A stretch of DNA of 64,000 nt from Arachnia rubra (lineage in GTDB: Bacteria > Actinomycetota > Actinomycetes > Propionibacteriales > Propionibacteriaceae), in contig NZ_AP024463.1 in the NCBI RefSeq assembly GCF_019973735.1, positions 1,488,001 through 1,552,000 on the forward strand, given 5' to 3'. The notes beneath the pieces are model-generated. The model did not search any database. It was not told the origin of the DNA and saw only the letters and a list, made by a program, of their open reading frames with translations. Positions 49,271-58,306 of this stretch are shown here, piece by piece. How positions within the stretch are numbered: the first letter of the stretch is position 1; the number at the start of each line of letters is the position of its first letter. The position numbers were made by a program, and so were the translations under genes.

Positions 49271-50974
49271 CTACCTCTTCCTCGCGGGTCTGAGATCCCG
49301 GTACCGGTTGACCGCTGCCTGGATCTCGTAGCGGCGTGGCCGGGCGAGTTGCCCCGGATGCCCACGATGCGGTGAAAGCCAGTCAAGTCCCTCCGCATCT
49401 ATCCGCTGTTCCAGGGCTGTCACCGCTTCGGGAAGGCTCATCTGGTCGTCGAGGAGATCAGCCAGACGGTCCATCGCGTGTGCTATCGCCTGGGTTTGCG
49501 CTAGGTCGACGAGCTGCGGTACCGAGGCCAGGTCGATCGTGGCCTCACCGTAACGGATGCCCGCACGGCCCTGCGCCTTGGCCGGTTTCCTCTTCCCCGG
49601 CGGATGAAGGGAGCTGCGCGCCAGGATGCGAGATGACGACGCGCTGAACACGGCGCCGGGAGAGGTTTTCCTTCGTCCTGTCGCAAGATCATGGGCCTGG
49701 GCTGTTACATCGCGCGGCCTGTAGTGGTCGAGGGCGATCACGTGGTCGGCCACGTCAAAGAACGCGCCGGAGCCGCCCGCGACCAGGATGGTCGAGGCTC
49801 CCCGCTCGGCGAACAACGGGCGGATCCGGTCCACGAACGGGGTGATGGGTTCCTTGTCCGCTGGGATCAGGGCCCGCATCCGTGCGTCGCGGATCATGAA
49901 GTTCGTCGCCGAGGTGTCCTCGTCGATCAGCAGCGTGGAGGCGCCCGCCTCGAGTGCCTCCACGAGGTTTGCCGCCTGAGAGGTGGAGCCGCTGGCGTTC
50001 GTGGTGGTGAAGGACCGGGTGTCGCTGCCGGAGGGCAGGTTTGTGATGAACGGGGAGATGTCCACATCGGTTACAGCGCGGCCATCCTCGGCGCGCACGG
50101 TCACCGCCTCAGGACGAGTGATGACCCACTCGCGCCCATCACCCCCGATGTGTGGGTACACACCGCGTTCGATCGCATGCAGCAGCGTTGATTTGCCGTG
50201 ATAGCCGCCGCCGACGATCACGGTTATTCCCTCTGCTATGCCCATGCCGCTGACCCTCCTGCCGCTGGGCAGGTCAAACCGGACCCGTAGCGTCTCCGGG
50301 GCCGTGAATGGCACCGCATCGCCGGTTTTCAGGGGAAGGTCTGAGTCGCCAGAGAGACGGGGCAGAATCGCCCCATCGCCGACGAAAGCCACCAGGCCAC
50401 GCCCGGGCAGGGACCGCCGAAGGTGCTCTTGGTCACGCAGCAGCACCACGTGTTCGTCAAGTGCACGCTGGTCGAGGTTGGCGTGGATCAGGGACGCCTC
50501 TGCGATGCGTGGCAGCAGCTCGGTCAGGAGCCGGGCTGCCTCCCGGCCACGGATCTGGCGTCCCCGGGCGGGTAGGCCGACCTCGATCCGCGCCTCGACC
50601 CGGTCTGGGGCGATGAGCACGCTGGTGCGCTCCAGCACCTCCTGTCCCGGGTGGCCGATGCTGACCACACCGCTGTTTCCTGTGCCGCTTTGTTGGGGCA
50701 CGATCCGGCGGGCGGCCTGGTGGAAGCGGCGGGTCATGAAGTCACTGACCGCGATCCGTCCCGCATCGTCGCAGGTGAGCTCCCCGGGGAAGCCAGCGGT
50801 CTCGCGGTCAAGGATGACCCGCATCCGTGAGGGTGGCGCGTAAGGATCGATCTGGATGTGGTCGATGGCAAGCCGGAATGCACCGATCCGGTGGGTGCCG
50901 GCCAGCTGCCTGTAGGAAGCGTACCCTCGTCCATCGATCTGGGCGAGGATGTGCTCCAGGTTACGATCACGCAT
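49271..50974 (-). CDS. Predicted ATPase of the ABC class (COG3044)
   Basis: 567-aa soluble protein of the ABC-class ATPase family PF09818. The P-loop reads GGGYHGKST (255-263). STLLIDEDTSATNFM looks like a Walker B/acidic segment, and VRPLFAERGAST-like text (IRPLFAERGASTILVAG) follows. No transmembrane partner or LSGGQ signature is present, so it is not a normal transporter ATPase. The ATG at 50974 follows GGAAGGAC; the frame extends upstream to 51187 without coding features. Function unknown. It faces away from mnmA and follows a TetR gene on the same strand. Confidence 0.85.
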   Translation of the reverse strand: MRDRNLEHILAQIDGRGYASYRQLAGTHRIGAFRLAIDHIQIDPYAPPSRMRVILDRETAGFPGELTCDDAGRIAVSDFMTRRFHQAARRIVPQQSGTGNSGVVSIGHPGQEVLERTSVLIAPDRVEARIEVGLPARGRQIRGREAARLLTELLPRIAEASLIHANLDQRALDEHVVLLRDQEHLRRSLPGRGLVAFVGDGAILPRLSGDSDLPLKTGDAVPFTAPETLRVRFDLPSGRRVSGMGIAEGITVIVGGGYHGKSTLLHAIERGVYPHIGGDGREWVITRPEAVTVRAEDGRAVTDVDISPFITNLPSGSDTRSFTTTNASGSTSQAANLVEALEAGASTLLIDEDTSATNFMIRDARMRALIPADKEPITPFVDRIRPLFAERGASTILVAGGSGAFFDVADHVIALDHYRPRDVTAQAHDLATGRRKTSPGAVFSASSSRILARSSLHPPGKRKPAKAQGRAGIRYGEATIDLASVPQLVDLAQTQAIAHAMDRLADLLDDQMSLPEAVTALEQRIDAEGLDWLSPHRGHPGQLARPRRYEIQAAVNRYRDLRPARKR

Positions 50975-51116
50975 TCGTGTCCTTCCGGGGATGATCGGCG
51001 TGGTGGGTTGAGTCAGCAGAACGAAGGAGCAGGCCAGGAAGTCCCATGCCGGTGAAGAGGGCCCGCCGCCGTGTGGTCCGGAGTCGCGCGGGCAGAGCAC
51101 GAGATGGTGTTCATGC

Positions 51117-51719
51117 TCATGGGGATTGATTCCTTGAGATGTTGAGCATTCCCTTGACCAGACCGGCCAGGGCAGCGTCCTGCGCATCGGGTTGCGGAAG
51201 ATCTTCTGGGTGGGTCACCGCGGTGATGGTGAACCCTTGCAGCAGCACCAGCACCAGGCCTGCCGTCGTGACGGGCGATGCGCAGGTGCCGGTGTGTTCC
51301 AGAACAGCGGCGATACGGTCGCGCCAGTGCCTCAGCGCGGTGTGCTTGGGAGTGCTGTCGTCTCCGGAGAGCGGGGCGACCAGCACCGTTGTGGTCGCTA
51401 GCGCACGGAACTGTCTGTCATCGCGGAGCAGGCTCACGAAATCCGCGAGCATGGCATACAGCCAGGATCCGGCGCTGGCCGGTTTTTCGCCGTGTTCGAA
51501 CAGCCGGTTTCCGTACTCATTCCAGCCCCACTCCAGGGCTGCGGAAAGCAGCGCGGTCTTGGAGCTGAAGTGATGGTGGAGAGCACCGCGGGTGACGCCG
51601 GCACATTCAGCGACGTACTCGAATGTTGCTCCCCGCCACCCCTTCTCCTCGAAGGCCATCAGTGCTGCCTTCAACAGCGCCAGACGCGTCCTCGCCGCAT
51701 CCTCGGCAGTCCGTCTCAT
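51117..51719 (-). CDS. TetR/AcrR-family transcriptional regulator
   Basis: 200-aa one-domain regulator. The HTH (FEYVAECAGVTRGALHHHFSSKTALLSAAL) lies at about 32-61, preceded by ALMAFEEKGWRGATF, typical AcrR/TtgR text. The C-terminal ligand pocket is hydrophobic. ATG 51719 has TAGCAT 6 nt upstream inside a palindrome, so it should repress itself. The likely target is itself and the downstream ATPase gene (142 bp away, same strand); no efflux pump is adjacent. Confidence 0.92.
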   Translation of the reverse strand: MRRTAEDAARTRLALLKAALMAFEEKGWRGATFEYVAECAGVTRGALHHHFSSKTALLSAALEWGWNEYGNRLFEHGEKPASAGSWLYAMLADFVSLLRDDRQFRALATTTVLVAPLSGDDSTPKHTALRHWRDRIAAVLEHTGTCASPVTTAGLVLVLLQGFTITAVTHPEDLPQPDAQDAALAGLVKGMLNISRNQSP

Positions 51720-51720
51720 G

Positions 51721-51740
51721 CATACATGCTAACGCGTATG
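51721..51740. promoter_or_regulatory. TetR operator overlapping its -10 element
   Basis: CATAC (51721-51725) and GTATG (51736-51740) flank ATGCTAACGC. The minus-strand TAGCAT (51731-51726) inside it ends 6 nt before the ATG at 51719. An occupied site would block the leaderless promoter of the tetR gene. Confidence 0.6.
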
Positions 51741-51811
51741 AAAGTTACGTGGGTGTCTCTTATGATCAGGGTCCGCGAAGCTGAGGCGCCTGGGTGATGC
51801 CCCCATACCCC

Positions 51812-51817
51812 TAGAAT
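51812..51817 (+). promoter_or_regulatory. -10 element of the small membrane protein gene
   Basis: TAGAAT ends 7 nt before GTG 51825, again a start-proximal position. Confidence 0.45.
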
Positions 51818-51824
51818 GGGTCTC

Positions 51825-52031
51825 GTGCGCGTCTTCTCCGACCTCAACCTGAACGGCTCCACCCCGCTTCGTGCGCAGCCGCGCGTTGGGGAGTGGGGAC
51901 CGGAACTGGTTCCCTCCACCCGCTGGAAGAAGTGGGTCCGGGTGCTCGTGCCAGTGATCACCGTCGGGCTGGCTGTCGCGGTGTTCTTTTTGGCCCGGAC
52001 GTTCTACTTGATACTCACCGGTTCGCTCTGA
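51825..52031 (+). CDS. Small single-span membrane protein
   Basis: 68 aa from GTG 51825 (ATG 51816 would add three residues but lies inside the -10). The sequence has a soluble first half (VRVFSDLNLNGSTPL, GEWGPELVP, STRWKKW) and one C-terminal transmembrane helix (VLVPVITVGLAVAVFFLARTFYL). Reading-frame codon use is like the neighbours. It precedes gatC by 109 bp. I do not recognise a family; conservation would be needed to prove it is translated. Confidence 0.55.
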   Translation: MRVFSDLNLNGSTPLRAQPRVGEWGPELVPSTRWKKWVRVLVPVITVGLAVAVFFLARTFYLILTGSL

Positions 52032-52140
52032 GATCGTCTCTGACGGTTGTGCCGCATTCTTGACGAGCGGTCCGGGCGGTACGCCGTTAGGATTGGCAGG
52101 GCCCGCGTCAGCGGGAACCCAAGACCAAATAGGAGAAACC

Positions 52141-52434
52141 GTGGCCCTGACCCCTCAGGACGTGGCACGGCTGGCGGCACTGGCCCGGCTGGAACTGGCC
52201 GAGCCGGAATGCGCCGAACTGGCCCCCGAACTGGACGTTATCCTCAACTCCGTGGCCCGGGTGGGTGAGGTAGCGGGGGATGATGTTCCCCTCATGACGC
52301 ATGCCCTTCCCATGACCAACGTGATGCGTCCTGATCAGGTGCGTGACTCCCTGCCCCAGGAGGCGGTGCTGGCCAGCGCCCCGGACGTCGAGGACGAGCG
52401 TTTCCGCGTCCCCCGGATCCTGAACGAGGACTGA
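52141..52434 (+). CDS. gatC: Asp/Glu-tRNA amidotransferase subunit C
   Basis: 97-aa subunit of the GatCAB complex that converts Glu-tRNA(Gln) and Asp-tRNA(Asn) to the amides. [19 protein letters not shown], then [21 protein letters not shown] and RVPRILNED are typical GatC segments. TAGGAGAAACC before GTG 52141 is the ribosome site. It links subunits A and B as a belt. It is first in a gatC-gatA-gatB operon. Confidence 0.94.
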   Translation: MALTPQDVARLAALARLELAEPECAELAPELDVILNSVARVGEVAGDDVPLMTHALPMTNVMRPDQVRDSLPQEAVLASAPDVEDERFRVPRILNED

Positions 52435-52438
52435 GCTG

Positions 52439-53950
52439 ATGACCGAGATAATCACCCGGCCCGCCCACGAGCAGGCAGCACTACTCGCCGCTGGTGAGAT
52501 CAGCGCCGTCGAGCTGGCGCAGGCCCACCTCGACCAGATCGAGGCCATCAACCCTGCATTGAACGCGTTCCTCCACGTTGATGCCGATGGCGCCCTGGCC
52601 ACGGCAGCCGAGGTCGATGCCAGGCGTGCGGCGGGGGAGCGACTCAGCCAGCTCGCCGGGGTACCCATCGCGGTGAAGGACAACTTCTGCACCTCGGGAC
52701 TGCCCACCACCTGCGGTTCCCGCATGCTTGAGGGATGGATCCCGCCCTACGACGCGACAGTCGTGACGCGGCTCAAAGAGGCTGGGCTCGTCATCCTCGG
52801 CAAGACGAATATGGACGAGTTCGCGATGGGATCCTCAACCGAGACCTCCGCATTCGGACCGTCACGCAATCCGTGGGACCTGGAGCGGATTCCCGGTGGG
52901 TCCGGAGGTGGCTCATCCGCTGCCATCGCGGGCTGTCTCGCTCCACTTGCTCTGGGCTCCGACACGGGAGGCTCCATCCGCCAGCCGGGGGCGGTGACGG
53001 GCACCGTCGGTGTGAAACCCACCTACGGTGCAGTGTCGCGCTACGGGGTGGTTGCCATGGCCTCGAGCCTGGATCAGCCGGGACCCGTCACCCGAGGGGT
53101 TCTGGACGCGGCCCTGCTGCAAGAGATCATCGGTGGGCACGATCCCATGGACTCCACCTCCATCCCCCAGACTCTGCTGCCGCTGGCCGAGGCCGCCAGG
53201 CGGCAGGAGGTCGCAGGCCTGAGGATCGGCGTGGTCAGGGAGTTCGGTGGTGAGGGGTATGACGCCGGCGTGGAGGCCCGGTTCGCGGAGGCCGTGCAGT
53301 GGCTGCGTGACGGCGGGGCAGAGGTAGTCGAGGTCTCCTGCCCGCACTTCGAGTACGCGCTGGCCGCCTACTACCTGATCATGCCGGCGGAACTGTCCAG
53401 CAACCTTGCCCGCTTCGATGCAGTCCGCTATGGGCTACGGCTTGGCGATGACGGGTCGCGTGACATGGAAGCCGTCACCTCGCTGACCCGGGCGCAGGGG
53501 TTCGGTCGTGAGGCCAAACGCCGGCTCATCATCGGCACCTACGCTCTATCTAGCGGATACCACGACCAGTACTACGGCTCAGCCCAGAAGGTCCGCACCC
53601 TCGTAGCCCGCGACTTCGAGGCGGCTTTCGCCACCTGTGACGTCCTGGTCTCGCCGACCACCCCCACCGTGGCGTTCAGGCTGGGGGAGCGCACCAGCGA
53701 CCCAATGGCCATGTACAAGGCCGACCTGTGCACCATCCCGTCGAACCTCGCGGGAAACGCGTCAGCGAGTTTCCCCGTCGGCCTGAGCAGTGAGGGACTG
53801 CCCGTCGGCCTGCAGGTGATCGCCCCTCCGCTCGCCGATGACCGCCTCTACCGGGTCGGTGGCTTCCTCGAAGGCATTGTGGAGGAGAAGCTGGGAGGCC
53901 CGCTGCTGAGACAGGCGAAACCTCTCGAAGGAACAAGGGCGGTGTGGTGA
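52439..53950 (+). CDS. gatA: Asp/Glu-tRNA amidotransferase subunit A
   Basis: 503-aa amidase that hydrolyses glutamine to supply ammonia to GatB. The Ser-cisSer-Lys triad is Lys80 (VAVKDNF), Ser155 (GGSGGGSS) and Ser179 (DTGGSIRQ), matching the known GatA spacing. Length is normal. It starts 4 bp after gatC and its stop overlaps the gatB ATG, so the subunits are made together. Confidence 0.96.
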   Translation: MTEIITRPAHEQAALLAAGEISAVELAQAHLDQIEAINPALNAFLHVDADGALATAAEVDARRAAGERLSQLAGVPIAVKDNFCTSGLPTTCGSRMLEGWIPPYDATVVTRLKEAGLVILGKTNMDEFAMGSSTETSAFGPSRNPWDLERIPGGSGGGSSAAIAGCLAPLALGSDTGGSIRQPGAVTGTVGVKPTYGAVSRYGVVAMASSLDQPGPVTRGVLDAALLQEIIGGHDPMDSTSIPQTLLPLAEAARRQEVAGLRIGVVREFGGEGYDAGVEARFAEAVQWLRDGGAEVVEVSCPHFEYALAAYYLIMPAELSSNLARFDAVRYGLRLGDDGSRDMEAVTSLTRAQGFGREAKRRLIIGTYALSSGYHDQYYGSAQKVRTLVARDFEAAFATCDVLVSPTTPTVAFRLGERTSDPMAMYKADLCTIPSNLAGNASASFPVGLSSEGLPVGLQVIAPPLADDRLYRVGGFLEGIVEEKLGGPLLRQAKPLEGTRAVW

Positions 53951-55437
53951 TGACAGACCTGATGGATTTCGACTCGGTCATCGAGAACTTCGACCCTGCG
54001 CTCGGGCTGGAGGTTCACGTCGAGCTGAACACGGCATCAAAGATGTTCTGTGGCTGTTCCACCCGTTTCGGAGCGGAGCCGAACACCCAGACTTGTCCCG
54101 TGTGCCTCGGCTTGCCGGGAGCCCTGCCCGTGGTCAACGCCAAAGCGGTGGAGTCTGCCATCCGCATCGGCCTGGCACTCGGCTGCCGGATCGCACCATG
54201 GGGCAGGTTCGCCCGGAAGAACTACTTCTACCCGGATATGACCAAGAATTTCCAGACCTCGCAGTATGACGAGCCGATCGCCTTCGACGGCCGGGTCGAG
54301 GTGGAGGTCGACGGTGAGACCTTCGGGATCGACATCGAGCGAGCCCACATGGAGGAGGACGCGGGCAAGCTGACCCATGTCGGGGCGACGGGACGCATCC
54401 ACGGCGCCGACCATTCTGTCATCGACTACAACCGGGCGGGCATGCCGCTGATCGAGATCGTCACCCGGCCTATCCTCGGGACCGGTGCGAAGGCGCCCCA
54501 GGTGGCTCGCGCCTACGTTGCCCATCTGCGTGACTTGATGCGGGCTCTGGGCGTCTCGGACGTGCGCATGGAACAAGGATCGCTGCGCTGTGACGCGAAC
54601 GTCTCATTGGCCCCCAGGGGCGTGGTGGAACTGGGGATCCGCACCGAGACGAAGAACGTGAACTCGCTGCGCTCCATCGAACGGGCCGTCACCTTTGAGA
54701 TGCGCCGCCAGGCTGCGATCCTCGCAGCAGGTGGCAGGGTGAAACAGGAAACCCGGCATTTCCACGAGGGTGATGGCTCCACCAGCCCAGGACGTTCCAA
54801 AGAGGAGGCGCAGGACTATCGATACTTCGCTGAGCCGGACCTGGTCCCTGTCGCGCCCGGCCCCGAATGGATCGAGGAGCTGCGAGCCACGCTGCCGGAA
54901 CCTCCGGCGGAGCGTCGCCGACGGCTGGCCTCAGAATGGGAAATCGACGCCACGACCATGAACGCCATCGTCGCGGCCGGTGCCCTCGATCTGATCGAGG
55001 CCACCGTGGCGGCGGGGGCCTCGCCGCAGGCCGCCAGGAAATGGTGGCTGAGCGAACTGGCCCGGCGGGCCAACGAGGCCGGCTGTGAGCTGGAGTCGCT
55101 CGGAGTGACTCCGCGGGCCGTGGTCCAGGTTCAGGCGATGGTGGATGCTGGGGAGCTGACTGACAAACTGGCGCGCGCCGTGTTCGACGGCGTGATCGCC
55201 GGTGAGGGAGAGCCCACTGAGGTCGTGGCTGGGCGTGGCCTCAGGATCGTCTCCGACGACGGAGTCCTGAGCACGGTAGTTGATGACGTGATCGCCGCCA
55301 ACCCAGATGTGGCCCAGAAGATTCACAATGGTCGACACCAGGCGATCGGGACCCTGATAGGCCAGGTCATGAAGGCCATGAAGGGGCAGGTGGATGCTGC
55401 CAGGGTCCGAAAATTATTGATGGATAAACTTACCTGA
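53950..55437 (+). CDS. gatB: Asp/Glu-tRNA amidotransferase subunit B
   Basis: 495-aa kinase/transamidase subunit that activates and amidates the tRNA-bound acid. Zinc cysteines appear as CGC (34-36) and CPVC (49-52). [22 protein letters not shown] and [11 protein letters not shown] form the catalytic cradle, and the C-terminal helical and YqeY-like tail binds tRNA. ATG 53950 overlaps gatA by 1 nt; GTG 53947 is possible. It is last in the operon, followed 39 bp later by an AT-rich gene. Confidence 0.96.
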   Translation: MTDLMDFDSVIENFDPALGLEVHVELNTASKMFCGCSTRFGAEPNTQTCPVCLGLPGALPVVNAKAVESAIRIGLALGCRIAPWGRFARKNYFYPDMTKNFQTSQYDEPIAFDGRVEVEVDGETFGIDIERAHMEEDAGKLTHVGATGRIHGADHSVIDYNRAGMPLIEIVTRPILGTGAKAPQVARAYVAHLRDLMRALGVSDVRMEQGSLRCDANVSLAPRGVVELGIRTETKNVNSLRSIERAVTFEMRRQAAILAAGGRVKQETRHFHEGDGSTSPGRSKEEAQDYRYFAEPDLVPVAPGPEWIEELRATLPEPPAERRRRLASEWEIDATTMNAIVAAGALDLIEATVAAGASPQAARKWWLSELARRANEAGCELESLGVTPRAVVQVQAMVDAGELTDKLARAVFDGVIAGEGEPTEVVAGRGLRIVSDDGVLSTVVDDVIAANPDVAQKIHNGRHQAIGTLIGQVMKAMKGQVDAARVRKLLMDKLT

Positions 55438-55464
55438 TCATCTTCCAGGGGGCTCCAGGCGAGG

Positions 55465-55470
55465 TAGCAT
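55465..55470 (+). promoter_or_regulatory. -10 element of the TMEM175-like gene (leaderless)
   Basis: TAGCAT ends 6 nt before ATG 55477. The foreign-looking gene thus uses the same start-proximal layout as native genes. Confidence 0.45.
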
Positions 55471-55476
55471 ATCGGC

Positions 55477-56112
55477 ATGCGTCAAAATATTGCCCGAAGT
55501 AGGTTTGATGCCATCTCGGATGGTGTTTTTGCTATCGCCATGACAATCATGGTACTAGAGATCAAGACGCCGAAGCTTGGAGATTCTTCGGCTGATGCTA
55601 TTGAGCACTATTTGAAAACAACTCTACCCACGCTAGTGACCTTCGCGGTTAGTTTTATTTTGCTAGCTGCTATGTGGGTTAGTCATAGCAGCCTGCCATC
55701 AGGTAGAGAGCATGTTTCACGCAAAGTGGCGATGGCAAACTTTCATTTCTTGTTCTTTATCTGTATTGTCCCATTTTCTACAGCTTTGCTGAATGATGTT
55801 AATTTCCATATAATCAGCGTTCTGGTGTTTGAGGGTGCCCTGATTGCTGCGATGCTACTGCTTTCTCGTCTGCGTTACCAGATGCTTGTGCACGAGCAAG
55901 TCCCAGAAGAATACCTGCGGACTCAGCGGCGGCAGGTTGCTCTTTGGGCCGGGATCGTCTTCGTTGGAGTGCTGGTTTCTTTGGTAGGGGTTTTCTGGAA
56001 TCCTGCTGTTTACAGTGGGTATGCCATCGTTAGTTTGTCGGCTATTGTTTTCCGTTCAGGCCGGGGAAACAAACTCGGGGATGTGCCCGGTCCACCAGGG
56101 CGACATGCCTGA
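55477..56112 (+). CDS. TMEM175-like (DUF1211) membrane protein
   Basis: 211-aa predicted potassium-channel-like protein. The N-terminal signature RFDAISDGVFAIAMTIMVLEIK matches the RxxxFSDxVxAIAIT pattern of TMEM175 proteins, followed by several hydrophobic helices (LVTFAVSFILLAAMWVSH, FLFFICIVPFSTALL, VALWAGIVFVGVLVSLVGVF). Counting sample lines gives about 32-52% GC against a clearly higher GC in neighbours, and it uses many TTT/ATT/GTT codons. The last 17 codons return to GC-rich text. This is a strong sign of recent transfer. Function in the host is unknown. Confidence 0.88.
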   Translation: MRQNIARSRFDAISDGVFAIAMTIMVLEIKTPKLGDSSADAIEHYLKTTLPTLVTFAVSFILLAAMWVSHSSLPSGREHVSRKVAMANFHFLFFICIVPFSTALLNDVNFHIISVLVFEGALIAAMLLLSRLRYQMLVHEQVPEEYLRTQRRQVALWAGIVFVGVLVSLVGVFWNPAVYSGYAIVSLSAIVFRSGRGNKLGDVPGPPGRHA

Positions 56113-56114
56113 GC

Positions 56115-56720
56115 TCAGAGACCGCCGATTGCCTCTCGTAGCTCTTCTACGGTGCTCGGCTCGCCCGTGATCTCGGCACCTGATTCCCTGCCGGTCAGGA
56201 AGAGGAGCAGTTCTGACGGCAGACCCGCCAGCCGCACCGGGCGGTTGCCCCGGCCATAGCGGATCACGTCGGATCCGGCCGGGGCCAGGACAAGCTGCCC
56301 ACCCCAGGTGCGCTGTGCCCGGAAGGCCAACACCCGGACGGTGCGGAGCAGCTGTGCCTGGTCCCGCTCGCTGATCTGCTGGGACCGGCCGTTCGCACGC
56401 AGCACGTCCTCGTGGTGGACGAAGAACTCCACCGCGTTGACGACGCGATCGAGCGGCCGCATCACCCAGCCGGGGCTGCGCAGCTCCTTCACGAGGGCCT
56501 CGAAACCCTTCAGGTGCAGGGCCTCGATCTGGATGCGCTCGGTGCGGTCGGCGAACCGCTGCGATCCGATTCCCGGCAGCGCAGCCGGCCTGTGCTCCCG
56601 GACCCACATGTGCGCTGCCAGGTCGCCCACGTTCCAGCCCTCGCACTTGGTGGGGGCAAGGGGCCCGAGCTCGGACATCAGGTCACACAACAGCGCACGC
56701 TGGCGGGAGGCAAAACTCAT
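56115..56720 (-). CDS. TIGR03085-family DinB-like protein
   Basis: 201-aa helical protein of the mycothiol-dependent maleylpyruvate-isomerase-like group. CEGWNVGDLAAHMWVREHRP at about 26-45 holds the first metal-site His, and FFVHHEDVLRANG holds the next pair. TIGR03085 members are conserved in Actinobacteria without a known reaction. ATG 56720 has TAGGCT 6 nt upstream. It lies 29 bp after rtcB on the same strand but seems to have its own promoter. Confidence 0.88.
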   Translation of the reverse strand: MSFASRQRALLCDLMSELGPLAPTKCEGWNVGDLAAHMWVREHRPAALPGIGSQRFADRTERIQIEALHLKGFEALVKELRSPGWVMRPLDRVVNAVEFFVHHEDVLRANGRSQQISERDQAQLLRTVRVLAFRAQRTWGGQLVLAPAGSDVIRYGRGNRPVRLAGLPSELLLFLTGRESGAEITGEPSTVEELREAIGGL

Positions 56721-56726
56721 GTCTTC

Positions 56727-56732
56727 AGCCTA
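56727..56732 (-). promoter_or_regulatory. -10 element of the TIGR03085 gene (leaderless)
   Basis: TAGGCT on the minus strand ends 6 nt before ATG 56720, within the 29-bp gap after rtcB. Confidence 0.5.
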
Positions 56733-56749
56733 CGGGGTGCCGGCATGAG

Positions 56750-57955
56750 TCAGCCCTTGACGCACAGCAGGGTCTGAAGCCTTGCGATGACCTCAATCAG
56801 GTCGGACTGCGCCCGGATCACCTGGTCGATGTCCTTGTAGGCCGCCGGGATCTCGTCAACCACCCCGGAGTCCTTGCGGCACTCGATGCCCTCGGTCTGT
56901 GCGGCGAGGTCGTCGGTGGTGAACTGCCTGCGTGCCTGGGTCCGCGACATCCGCCGGCCTGCCCCATGTGAGGCCGACTCATACGATGCTGGGTTCCCAA
57001 GCCCCCGGACGATGTACGAGCCGGTTCCCATGGAGCCGGGGATGACACCGAGGTCGTCCCTGCCAGCCCTGATCGCACCTTTGCGGGTGACGATCAGTTC
57101 CAGGCCGTCATGGTTCTCCACTGCCACGTAGTTGTGGTGGCAGCGGACCGGCTCCTCGAAGGTGATCCCGGGGATGTTCCTGGAGAGTTCCGCGCAGATG
57201 CTGGTGAGCATCACGTCGCGGTTGAGCAGCGCATAGGACTGCGCCCACCACAGGTCATGAAGATAGGCATCCATCTGCGGGGTGTGGCTCAGGAACACTG
57301 CCAGGTCGCGGTCCGTCAGCCCCTGATTGTGGGTGAGGGATTGCGCGACCTCCATATGTTCCTGCGCCAGCCGGTTGCCGACACCCCGTGATCCCGAGTG
57401 CAGGGTCACCCAGACCCGGTCGTCATCTCCAGCACACAGCTCAATGAAATGGTTGCCGCCGCCGAGGGTCCCGACTTGCCTGATGGTCTTGGCCTCCAGC
57501 CTGTGGAAGGGGCGTGAGAGCTGGTGGACGTGCAGTGTGCCGAAATCGTCGCATATCTGGTTGAACCTGCGCCTCAGCTCGCCGTTCCGGTCGATGACCG
57601 GCGCATGGTCCGTGTGCGCACCGTTGCCGACCGGGACGCCCCGCTCGATGCCGTGCCGGAGCCTGGCGAGATCATCGGGGAGCTGGCTGGGCTTGAGGCT
57701 GGTGCGTACCGCGGTCATGCCGCAGCCTATGTCGACACCGACCGCGGCGGGAGCTACCGCCTGGTGCATCGCGATGACGGATCCGACGGTCGCCCCCTTC
57801 CCGTAGTGGACGTCGGGCATGACGCGCAGCCCGTGAGTCCACGGCAGGGTGGAGGTGTTGCGGAGCTGCTTGATGGCCGCCTCCTCGATGCCGGCCTCGT
57901 CGGCCCACATCAGGGTGTTCACGGTGCCGGTCAGTGGCACCGGGTAAATGGACAT
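56750..57955 (-). CDS. rtcB: RNA-splicing ligase RtcB
   Basis: 401-aa GTP- and Mn-dependent RNA ligase joining 3'-phosphate or 2',3'-cyclic-phosphate ends to 5'-OH ends, used for RNA repair. Metal/active-site motifs are MPDVHYGKGATVG, GVDIGCGM (Cys), GGGNHFIEL (His), HSGSRGVGN, CHHNYV and SHGAGRRMSR (the His guanylylated in the family). The ATG at 57955 follows CAGGAG with 7-nt spacing. It lacks an RtcA, RtcR or archease neighbour. A 351-bp structured spacer separates it from hisI. Confidence 0.95.
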   Translation of the reverse strand: MSIYPVPLTGTVNTLMWADEAGIEEAAIKQLRNTSTLPWTHGLRVMPDVHYGKGATVGSVIAMHQAVAPAAVGVDIGCGMTAVRTSLKPSQLPDDLARLRHGIERGVPVGNGAHTDHAPVIDRNGELRRRFNQICDDFGTLHVHQLSRPFHRLEAKTIRQVGTLGGGNHFIELCAGDDDRVWVTLHSGSRGVGNRLAQEHMEVAQSLTHNQGLTDRDLAVFLSHTPQMDAYLHDLWWAQSYALLNRDVMLTSICAELSRNIPGITFEEPVRCHHNYVAVENHDGLELIVTRKGAIRAGRDDLGVIPGSMGTGSYIVRGLGNPASYESASHGAGRRMSRTQARRQFTTDDLAAQTEGIECRKDSGVVDEIPAAYKDIDQVIRAQSDLIEVIARLQTLLCVKG

Positions 57956-58179
57956 GATGGTCTCCTGTTCGGTGTGATGACAGGGGTTACCAGACACCTC
58001 TCGGCAAGGAGGCAAGCGAAGGAAGGCCGGGCGAGAGGGCCGGTACCCAGGAATTCAGCGGGAGTGCGTGAACTCTGAGCGGCGGGCTGGTGCAGGAAGG
58101 CGGAATGGCCTCGCCGCGCTGCTGCGACGCGTCCGTTTTCCTGCCATGACCCAACCTCTCGCTCGCCCGGTGGCCCGGG

Positions 58180-58203
58180 CGCGGCGCCGGTCTTGGCGCC
58201 GCG
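58180..58203. other. Strong 9-bp hairpin in the rtcB-hisI spacer
   Basis: CGCGGCGCC (58180-58188) pairs with GGCGCCGCG (58195-58203) around the loop GGTCTT. There is no U-tract on either strand, so a simple terminator is unlikely. One arm takes part in an alternative stem with GCCAAG downstream. Confidence 0.5.
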
Positions 58204-58294
58204 GACCAGCATGGCAAATCAACTGCGGAACCGCAAGCCAAGAAATAAGGACTGTTTACGGCCTTTCGGGTTGGTCAGGCCCAGATCTTGCAGG

Positions 58295-58300
58295 AACAAT
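58295..58300 (+). promoter_or_regulatory. -10 element of hisI-trp operon (leaderless)
   Basis: AACAAT ends 6 nt before ATG 58307. It is a weaker hexamer, but the spacing matches the other start-proximal sites. Confidence 0.45.
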
Positions 58301-58306
58301 GGCTCC

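Larger units (their letters stand above)
57956..58306. other. 351-bp spacer between divergent rtcB and hisI
   Basis: No coding gene is supported here: short frames on both strands lack ribosome sites and family features. It holds the rtcB ribosome site, a perfect stem at 58180-58203, a competing fold (CTTGGC 58192-58197 with GCCAAG 58237-58242, enclosing GCGG/CCGC), and GAGTGCGTGAACTC-type short hairpins near 58060. It could encode an untranslated leader or small RNA. I found no tRNA or T-arm. Confidence 0.45.

Noticed and set aside
57956..58306. tRNA or tRNA-like RNA beside rtcB
   Set aside because: I looked for a T-arm (GTTCRANYC-like) and acceptor pairing on both strands and found none that fit.
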